Origin: JAGXIT01 sp964459795
GTDB taxonomy: Bacteria > Patescibacteriota > Saccharimonadia > Saccharimonadales > UBA4665
DNA length: 8,181 bases
Reading direction: 5' to 3'
Assembly: GCA_964459795.1 (NCBI GenBank)
Contig: CAYWOA010000038.1
Span: 1 to 8,181 of the forward strand
This document shows, in pieces, positions 1 to 4,325 of the stretch (positions are counted from its first letter, which is position 1; every line of letters starts with the position of its first letter). The notes under the pieces were generated by a model. The model saw only the letters and a list, made by a program, of their open reading frames with translations. It had not been told where the DNA came from and did no database searches. The position numbers were made by a program, and so were the translations under genes.

Positions 1-795
1 CATATTATTCGTGCTCTTGCGGCGACGGGTCTTATAGCCAAGCGTCTTCTGACCCCACGGCGTCCGCGGCGCCTTGGCCATACGGTGACGACCACCGTCA
101 CCACCACCGTGCGGGTGGTCAACGGCGTTCATAACGACACCGCGGACGCTCGGGCGCTTGCCCTTGTGACGATTACGGCCGGCCTTACCGATCTTGATAT
201 TCTGGTGCTGCTCATTGCCGACGATACCGACAGAAGCTGTACAAACCAGCGCGACTTTGCGCACTTCGCCGCTCGGCAACTTCACCTGGGCATAGTCGCC
301 CTCTTTGGCCATCAGCTGTGCACCGTTGCCAGCACTGCGCACCATCTGAGCACCGCGACCCGGCTGTAATTCAATAGCGTGGATGGTCGTGCCGACGGGT
401 ATATTCGCCAGCGGCAAACGGTTGCCGGTCTCGATAGATGCTTCCTCGTGAGCAGAAACCTTTTGGCCCTGCTTCATACCATTTGCAGCCAAAATGTAGT
501 GGTATACTCCTTTATCGTCGAGTATGCGAGCGATACGAGCGCTCCGATTTGGATCATATTCGATATGTTCGATCGTACCCTCGCCGGTGAAGCCGAAATT
601 CATAATGCGGTAGTGCCTGCGCGCGCCACCACCTTGGTGGCGAGTCGTTATGCGCCCTTGGTTGTTACGGCCATTGCCGCGACGCTTTGCCTGGACAAGC
701 GATTTGACCGGCTTTTTGGTCGTAACACCTGAGAAGTCCTGGCTGGACATACCGCGCCGACCGGGAGTCGTTGGATTGTACTGCTTAATCGGCAT
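1..795 (-). CDS. rplB: 50S ribosomal protein L2 (3' end beyond window)
   Basis: L2 binds 23S rRNA near the peptidyl-transferase centre and helps join the subunits. The window holds the first 265 codons; the family is about 275-280 residues, so only the basic C-terminal tip is cut off by the window edge. Family landmarks are the PTTPGRRG start (residues 8-15), the NNQGRITTRHQGGG RNA-binding stretch near residue 50, IPVGTTIHAIELQPG in the middle, and HPHGGG at 227-232, which carries the conserved His region tied to peptidyl-transferase function, followed by RTPWGQKTLGYKTR. The ATG at 795 is chosen because the protein starts there in register with the family and a GGAGG Shine-Dalgarno lies 7 nt upstream. 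It is the fourth gene after rplC-rplD-rplW, the standard S10-operon order. The stop of a possible 37-codon frame lies 2 nt before this start. Confidence 0.98.
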   Translation of the reverse strand, partial: MPIKQYNPTTPGRRGMSSQDFSGVTTKKPVKSLVQAKRRGNGRNNQGRITTRHQGGGARRHYRIMNFGFTGEGTIEHIEYDPNRSARIARILDDKGVYHYILAANGMKQGQKVSAHEEASIETGNRLPLANIPVGTTIHAIELQPGRGAQMVRSAGNGAQLMAKEGDYAQVKLPSGEVRKVALVCTASVGIVGNEQHQNIKIGKAGRNRHKGKRPSVRGVVMNAVDHPHGGGDGGRHRMAKAPRTPWGQKTLGYKTRRRKSTNNM

Positions 796-797
796 AA

Positions 798-911
798 CTA
801 CGCCTCCGCTCCGTTCCGGCTTATGAGACAAACCTGGCGGTTTTTCTCATCGCGCAGGGCGGAAAAGTGCGATTTTCCGCTCTGGCTACTCTTTTCCCTC
901 GCTGCAACCAT
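798..911 (-). CDS. Possible coupled small ORF (37 aa) filling the rplW-rplB gap
   Basis: A frame of 37 codons starts at the ATG inside the TAATG that ends rplW and stops with TAG two bases before the rplB ATG. An AAGGAG sequence, coded by the last Lys/Glu codons of rplW, sits about 8 nt before this ATG. The product would begin MVAAREKSSQSGKSH and has no domain I recognise. The same DNA forms two strong hairpins and carries the rplB Shine-Dalgarno, so the frame may matter as a translated spacer that melts the hairpins rather than as a protein. It could also be chance: a 37-codon open frame is not rare, and the Shine-Dalgarno-like sequence comes free with a Lys/Glu-rich tail. Confidence 0.25.
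   Translation of the reverse strand: MVAAREKSSQSGKSHFSALRDEKNRQVCLISRNGAEA
823..884 (-). repeat. Two tandem hairpins in the rplW-rplB spacer
   Basis: Hairpin 1 (855-884) pairs GCGGAAAA with TTTTCCGC around a 6-nt loop, with 3 further pairs beyond one mismatch on the minus-strand RNA. Hairpin 2 (823-850) pairs ATGAGA with TCTCAT and AAACC with GGTTT around a GCCA loop, with one mismatch between. Neither is followed by a U tract on the transcribed strand, so they do not look like intrinsic terminators. They lie between the rplW stop and the rplB Shine-Dalgarno. A role in attenuation, mRNA processing or coupling of L2 translation is an inference. Confidence 0.6.
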
Positions 912-1345
912 TACTTTGTCTCCTTCTTGGCCTTACCGGTCAGTTTCTTGACGACAGAAGTTTTCTTTTTCTCGGTGGCTTTTTCGGCTTTCTCAGCCTT
1001 CTTAGCTTCTTTCTTCTTCGTCTCGGCTTGCTTGATGGCTTCCTCTTCCTCGGCATTGAAGAATGGCAGGTGGCTATCCTTAGCGAGTGTCACATAGGCT
1101 TTCTTGATATCGGCCTGCGAACCGGTGCGGTTGGCGCTGCGCTTGCCGGTGAGGTTCATAACCCGCTTCGTTTTACCCTTGCGGTTAACGAGACGCACAC
1201 TGGCAATCTTGACATCAAACTGCTTGGCAATCGCGTCAGCAATTTGGTGCTTATTGAGTTCCGCCGGCACGTCGAGCACAAAGGTATTGGTAGCCTGGCT
1301 GGTAGCAAACGCCTTTTCGGTTAGGCGGGGTTTAATGTAATGCAT
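911..1345 (-). CDS. rplW: 50S ribosomal protein L23 with long charged tail
   Basis: L23 binds 23S rRNA beside the peptide exit tunnel and is the docking site for trigger factor and SRP. The core, residues 1 to about 95, shows the family pattern: IKPRLTEKAF at the start, the NKHQIADAI helix, and a basic loop (RLVNRKGKTKRVMN) for RNA contact. Bacterial L23 is usually about 95-100 residues. This one has 144, the extra being a low-complexity Lys/Glu/Ala tail (about 98-144), likely disordered or helical and exposed near the tunnel exit. The start overlaps the rplD stop as TAATG, with GGAGGT about 8 nt upstream inside rplD, so translation should be coupled to L4. The stop is again TAATG. Confidence 0.97.
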   Translation of the reverse strand: MHYIKPRLTEKAFATSQATNTFVLDVPAELNKHQIADAIAKQFDVKIASVRLVNRKGKTKRVMNLTGKRSANRTGSQADIKKAYVTLAKDSHLPFFNAEEEEAIKQAETKKKEAKKAEKAEKATEKKKTSVVKKLTGKAKKETK

Positions 1346-1983
1346 TACTTAGCACCTCCGAGCCATGCTTCCACAGCGGTAACTGCGTCGGCAGTCATGA
1401 CAATGTGGTAAGCGTTTACGATGTCATAGACATTCAGGTAGGTGGCGCTTACGAGCTTGACGTTTTGCAGGTTGCCCGTGGCGCGCTCAAGCTCCGGAGT
1501 TTTCTCAGTCACTACCACGAGGGTCGCGCGGTTGGCGCCGAGTTTAGCGAGCAATTTTGCAAATTCTGCAGTTTTGCCTTCTTTACTGACAAGTTTTTCG
1601 ATAACCATAATCTCGCCGGCACTATTGGCAATACTGAGCGCCTGACGCAGCGCAACGCGCTTACTGCTCGTCGATAGTTTCTTGGTGTAGTTCTCCTGGC
1701 CAGTCGGACCGAAGACGATACCGCCGCCGCGCCAGATAGGGTTACGGGTGCTACCAAACCGAGCCCGCCCGGTACCTTTCTGCTTCCATGGCTTTTTGCC
1801 ACCGCCGCGGACGAGTCCGCGGGTTTTCGTAACAGCGAGGTTATCGCGGCCGTTCGCCAGATAACCATCGTATGCTTGCTTGAGAAGTTCGTGATTCTTT
1901 ACTTCAACACCAAACACCTCTTTGCTGAGCTTCGCGGGAGTGGTGGCTTTGCTACCGCTTGCGGTATAAGTTGTTACTGCCAT
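1345..1983 (-). CDS. rplD: 50S ribosomal protein L4
   Basis: L4 is an early 23S-binding assembly protein whose long loop lines the exit tunnel. In E. coli it also represses its own S10 operon by binding the leader. The 212-residue product is a normal length. The diagnostic tunnel loop is clear at about 54-93: KTRGLVRGGGKKPWKQKGTG followed by RARFGSTRNPIWRGGG and VFGP. The C-terminal part carries LVVVTEKTPELERATGNLQ and ends near VMTADAVTAVEAWL, as in the family. The ATG at 1983 has GAGGAG about 8 nt upstream. A 136-nt spacer full of heptamer repeats separates it from rplC, unusual for this normally tight junction, and a 45-codon frame in that spacer ends TAATG on this start. Its own stop overlaps the rplW start. 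Confidence 0.98.
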   Translation of the reverse strand: MAVTTYTASGSKATTPAKLSKEVFGVEVKNHELLKQAYDGYLANGRDNLAVTKTRGLVRGGGKKPWKQKGTGRARFGSTRNPIWRGGGIVFGPTGQENYTKKLSTSSKRVALRQALSIANSAGEIMVIEKLVSKEGKTAEFAKLLAKLGANRATLVVVTEKTPELERATGNLQNVKLVSATYLNVYDIVNAYHIVMTADAVTAVEAWLGGAK

Positions 1984-2120
1984 TAGATTGCTCCTCTGTC
2001 ACTGATTAGCATGTCACGTGTCACGTATAGCATGGGTGTAACTTGTAACTTGTAACTACTGGTAATCGTCACAGAGAAATCCAAGGTGGCAAGTGACAGG
2101 GTAATGGGTAATCGTTTCAT
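1983..2120 (-). CDS. Possible coupled small ORF (45 aa) filling the rplC-rplD gap
   Basis: This 45-codon frame starts on the TAATG that ends rplC and stops on the TAATG that starts rplD, so it fills the spacer exactly with one-base overlaps at both ends. AAAGGGG lies about 8 nt before its ATG. The frame runs through the heptamer repeats; since three heptamers make seven codons, part of it (SYKLQVT) is simply repeat translated. The product begins MKRLPITLSLATLDF and matches no family I know. TAATG overlap is the normal coupling style here (it is also used by rplD-rplW), which favours translation. The repetitive origin favours a passive translated spacer or a chance frame over a conserved protein. 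Confidence 0.3.
   Translation of the reverse strand: MKRLPITLSLATLDFSVTITSSYKLQVTPMLYVTRDMLISDRGAI
2013..2112. repeat. Degenerate heptamer tandem repeats in the rplC-rplD spacer
   Basis: Three short arrays with a 7-base unit are visible on the plus strand: GTCACGT twice (2013-2026), GTAACTT twice plus GTAACTA (2038-2058), and GGGTAAT twice (2099-2112). The sequence between them keeps a loose GTNAC-like pattern with the same period. A 9-base direct repeat, GGTAATCGT, also occurs at 2061-2069 and 2107-2115. Heptamer repeats of this kind are known in intergenic DNA of some bacteria, notably cyanobacteria. The period is directly visible; any family assignment is inference. Confidence 0.75.
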
Positions 2121-2740
2121 TATTTGTCCCCTTTCACGAGCACAATGCCCTTGCGTGGGCCCGGGACCGCCCCGACAACACCGATATAACCCTTTTCGGC
2201 ATCGACGAGCGCGACCCGCAGGTTGCGCACCGTGACTTGTTCGGCTCCGAGCTGACCAGCCATTTTCTTGCCTTTCAGAATGTGCTGAGGATACATACTG
2301 CCAATGGAACCGACCTTGCGGGTATTGCCCTTGCCGCCGTGTGTTTTGCGCTGGCGGTGGAAATTGTGGCGGCGAATCGTACCCGCCCAACCCTTACCCT
2401 TGCTGGTGCCAGTGACGTGCACCACGTCACCAACTGAAAAGACCTCGGCGGTGAGTTCTGTTCCAACCTTGAGGTCTTCAGTGATTTCGGGGACTCGAAA
2501 TTCGCGAATAATCTTTGGCATTTTGCCCGAACGCTTGAGGTGATTTTGTTGCGGCTTGGCTACCGCGCTTTCTTTCGCATCCTCAAAACCGAGCTGCACG
2601 GCCATGTAGCCGTCTGTCTCGTCGGTCTTTACCTGTGTGACCACACAGGGACTAGCGGAAAGCAGTGTCACAGCCTGAGCGGTACCGTCTTCAGCGATGG
2701 TACTGGTCATGCCGATCTTCCTTGTTATTAATGCTTTCAT
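2120..2740 (-). CDS. rplC: 50S ribosomal protein L3
   Basis: L3 is a primary 23S-binding protein whose long finger reaches the peptidyl-transferase centre. The product is 206 residues, close to the usual 209. It starts MKALITRKIGMTSTIAEDG in register with the family and carries the signature VHVTGTSKGKGWAGTIRRHNF and HGGKGNTRKVGSIGSMYPQ, then KGKKMAGQLG and the PGPRKG loop. A GTG 27 nt upstream (2767) would add nine residues absent from the family and lies inside a predicted leader helix, so the ATG is preferred. Its Shine-Dalgarno is weak (GAAAGA), in contrast to the downstream genes, which fits control by leader structure. It appears to be the first gene of the main ribosomal transcript, with its own promoter and a leader of about 290 nt. 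Confidence 0.97.
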   Translation of the reverse strand: MKALITRKIGMTSTIAEDGTAQAVTLLSASPCVVTQVKTDETDGYMAVQLGFEDAKESAVAKPQQNHLKRSGKMPKIIREFRVPEITEDLKVGTELTAEVFSVGDVVHVTGTSKGKGWAGTIRRHNFHRQRKTHGGKGNTRKVGSIGSMYPQHILKGKKMAGQLGAEQVTVRNLRVALVDAEKGYIGVVGAVPGPRKGIVLVKGDK

Positions 2741-3034
2741 AGTTCTTTCGTGCACCGGATGAGCCACGCATCTCGTTGTTGTCGGCTCCGAGTCTCGGAT
2801 CCGCGGTATGTCTATACCGCTCTCCTCGATTCTCGCCGTCGCCTAGAGCTGCTTGCTCCCCAGCACACTCTTCCTTAAATAGATTAGAGTGTAGTTTATT
2901 ATTACTTTTACAAACGCCGTTCTTGATGCCTTGTACAGTGACATTAAGAAAGTGGCGGTTGGTGGTTTCGATCCGTCTTACAAACGTTTTATCGACCTAC
3001 CTTACATCACCACGTGCGGAAATGTTTGTATGTA
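2741..3034 (-). promoter_or_regulatory. Structured 5' leader of rplC, candidate ribosomal-protein autoregulatory RNA
   Basis: Between the predicted transcription start (about 3034) and the rplC ATG lie about 290 nt with no supported gene. Visible structure, 5' to 3' in the RNA: TACAAAC (3030-3024), two copies of its exact complement GTTTGTA (2985-2979 and 2915-2909), a 7-bp hairpin ACACTCT/AGAGTGT (2892-2865), a 7-bp hairpin GCGGTAT/ATACCGC with a 4-nt AGAC loop (2820-2803), then helices that can form a three-way junction (closing GGAT/ATCC at 2802-2799 and 2760-2757; arms CCGAG/CTCGG and GAGCC/GGCTC). The single TACAAAC could pair with either GTTTGTA copy, which would allow two alternative folds. 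In E. coli, L4 binds the S10 leader; that the same kind of control acts here is inference. Confidence 0.55.
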
Positions 3035-3040
3035 GCTGAC

Positions 3041-3070
3041 AGATTAGCACGAAATCACAACACCTGTCAA
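3041..3070 (-). promoter_or_regulatory. Promoter of the rplC operon
   Basis: A perfect -35 TTGACA (3070-3065) is followed by an 18-bp spacer and TAATCT (3046-3041), preceded by TG at the extended -10 position. The -10 is only 3/6, but the -35 and TG motif compensate. The predicted start is about 3034. It lies just downstream of the serine hydrolase gene and would give rplC-rplD-rplW-rplB their own transcript. Confidence 0.65.
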
Positions 3071-3088
3071 GCCGTTGCGTATTTTACT

Positions 3089-3100
3089 ACGAGCGCTCGT
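3089..3100. repeat. 12-bp perfect palindrome after the serine hydrolase gene
   Basis: ACGAGCGCTCGT is a perfect 12-bp palindrome 3 bp past the hydrolase stop and about 19 bp upstream of the rplC -35. It is followed by AGTAAAATA in the transcribed direction, with no U run, so it is a poor intrinsic terminator. It could instead be an operator near the rplC promoter. The last hydrolase codons repeat its AACGAGCG half, giving alternative pairings. Confidence 0.35.
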
Positions 3101-3103
3101 TGG

Positions 3104-3964
3104 CTACCGCTCGTTTAGATGACTATAGACGTAAGACGCGAGGCTGCGAATGTTTGCCCAGTCTTTGCCCTTATCTGAAAGTACGACGAGAACATAGGTT
3201 TGTTTTGGCCCATAGACGATGGCCGCATCGTGTGTTGCGCCGTCCAAGAAGCCAACCTTATCAGCGACGGTTGCACCATTCGATCCGGCCGGGATGCCAT
3301 CGCGGTATACCTGTCGCTTCATGTAGCCGAGCAACGTGGCGGTGTGCGTCTTGTTTAGGAGTGTGCCAGCTTGCAATTTTTGCAGCAGCAGTGCCAGATC
3401 GGCTGCCGTCGTCTGCTTATCACCGGTAAAAGTGCCGTACATGTTGTAATTATTGAGGTGCGTATGGGTAAGGCCGACTTTTGTCACCAATTGGTCTATA
3501 GCACTCCAGCCAATCTTATCTGCAACGGCGACCGCGCAGTCATTATCCGACTGTACAATAGCCCGCTCGAGGCACGTTTCGACCATCTGGCCGCCTGAAA
3601 GTCTCTGGTCAGGCGAGAGTTTGCCCGTTTCCATCTGATAGTACGCGGCGTAGGCCACAAACAGCTTGTAGGTACTCGCTGTCACGGTCGAGACGTTTGC
3701 CTGATATGATGCGCTCACCCCGCGCCAGCCAGTCGTTTGCACAGCGATGCGGTAGCCGCTGCCATGCTGCGCCGTCCACTGGTCAATGACTGCTTGAAGC
3801 GCTGCAGTTCGCTGTCGTTGTTGCTGCTGGAGCCTCACAAAGCCAGTGCCAAGTAGCAGCGCAAGTATGGTCACGAGAAATAACGCGACGTGTAATCGTG
3901 TATGGGCCCGCCGCGAACGAGCCATTGGAGCGGGAACGTTGGGAGCCGGCGAGATGAGGCGCAT
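3104..3964 (-). CDS. Membrane-anchored class A beta-lactamase-fold serine hydrolase
   Basis: The 286-residue product starts with a basic N-terminus and one hydrophobic segment (about 25-43, VALFLVTILALLLGTGFV), likely an uncleaved signal anchor that places the domain outside the membrane. The catalytic domain (about 55-284) has the serine penicillin-recognising motifs in order: SxxK as S97-T-Y-K100, SDN at 139-141, and K236-V-G238 in the KTG place. It also has the DKQTTAADLALLLQ helix (182-195) typical of class A folds. The deacylating Glu of the omega loop is missing: no Glu occurs between the SDN motif and this helix. A peptidoglycan-binding or PBP-like role is thus as likely as drug hydrolysis. 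The start follows the upstream gene by 18 nt with a weak GAGAG signal; an ATG 13 codons in would also keep the anchor. A transporter-independent surface enzyme is an inference. Confidence 0.85.
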   Translation of the reverse strand: MRLISPAPNVPAPMARSRRAHTRLHVALFLVTILALLLGTGFVRLQQQQRQRTAALQAVIDQWTAQHGSGYRIAVQTTGWRGVSASYQANVSTVTASTYKLFVAYAAYYQMETGKLSPDQRLSGGQMVETCLERAIVQSDNDCAVAVADKIGWSAIDQLVTKVGLTHTHLNNYNMYGTFTGDKQTTAADLALLLQKLQAGTLLNKTHTATLLGYMKRQVYRDGIPAGSNGATVADKVGFLDGATHDAAIVYGPKQTYVLVVLSDKGKDWANIRSLASYVYSHLNER

Positions 3965-3982
3965 GCCAAAGACTCTCTACTA

Positions 3983-4270
3983 CTAAAAGGTTATGTATAG
4001 GCCATAAGGCGCCAGGAAACCGAATAACGCTGCCACGACGAGTACGGCGTATTCTATCTTGCGATCAAGCTGAAAATGCTCGTGACTAGTAAACAATACG
4101 CCGACAATCAACCCAATTGGGATAGGGTACTGCAGATCTGAACCTGATTTCGTGATTTTGATCCACAGCGAGCCAAGGATGACGTATAACGCCACCTTGA
4201 GCACGAATGCCCCATCGGTTTCTTTCGCCGAAACCCCGCTCGTCTTTCTTGTCTGTTTCTTTTTAGCCAT
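3983..4270 (-). CDS. Small membrane protein, three predicted helices, function unknown
   Basis: The product is 95 residues from the ATG at 4270. A Lys/Arg-rich N-terminus (AKKKQTRK) is followed by hydrophobic stretches at about 21-37 (AFVLKVALYVILGSLWI), 49-61 (PIPIGLIVGVLFT) and 74-94 (YAVLVVAALFGFLAPYGLY). Between the last two lies a polar loop, SHEHFQLDRKIE, whose density of charged residues suggests the functional or conserved face. I recognise no named family. An upstream in-frame ATG at 4312 would add 14 residues, but an extended -10 box ends 6 nt before the inner ATG and would start transcription on its A, so the shorter form is chosen. The gene sits 55 nt after the RelA/SpoT-like gene and 18 nt before the serine hydrolase, so the last two are probably cotranscribed. 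Confidence 0.7.
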   Translation of the reverse strand: MAKKKQTRKTSGVSAKETDGAFVLKVALYVILGSLWIKITKSGSDLQYPIPIGLIVGVLFTSHEHFQLDRKIEYAVLVVAALFGFLAPYGLYITF

Positions 4271-4276
4271 AAGCGT

Positions 4277-4285
4277 ATTGTAGCA
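4277..4285 (-). promoter_or_regulatory. Extended -10 promoter giving a probable leaderless mRNA (small membrane protein)
   Basis: TGCTACAAT is an extended -10 match (TGnTANAAT). Six bases separate it from the ATG at 4270, so the predicted start falls on the A of ATG and no Shine-Dalgarno exists. No good -35 is seen 16-18 bp upstream. Confidence 0.55.
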
Positions 4286-4325
4286 CACCGGCCGTAGGCG
4301 ATTCTTATACATAGGACACGTCTGC

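Noticed and set aside
855..884. rplW-rplB hairpin as an intrinsic terminator
   Set aside because: The T run is inside the stem and no U tract follows on the transcribed strand; it would also cut rplB off from its operon.
867..1324. Plus-strand frames opposite rplW
   Set aside because: They are antisense to a clear L23 gene, have no family match, and their Phe/Ser-rich content reflects the Lys/Glu codons on the other strand.
2121..2390. Long upstream extension of the 45-codon frame into rplC
   Set aside because: It runs in a different frame through conserved L3 codons with no initiation signal; only the part after the rplC stop has a plausible start.
2741..2767. GTG start nine codons upstream for rplC
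   Set aside because: The extra residues are not in the L3 family, no Shine-Dalgarno precedes it, and it falls inside a predicted leader helix.
2776..3039. 87-residue plus-strand frame opposite the rplC leader
   Set aside because: No Shine-Dalgarno, no recognisable motif, and it overlaps the promoter and hairpins; composition looks like non-coding sequence.
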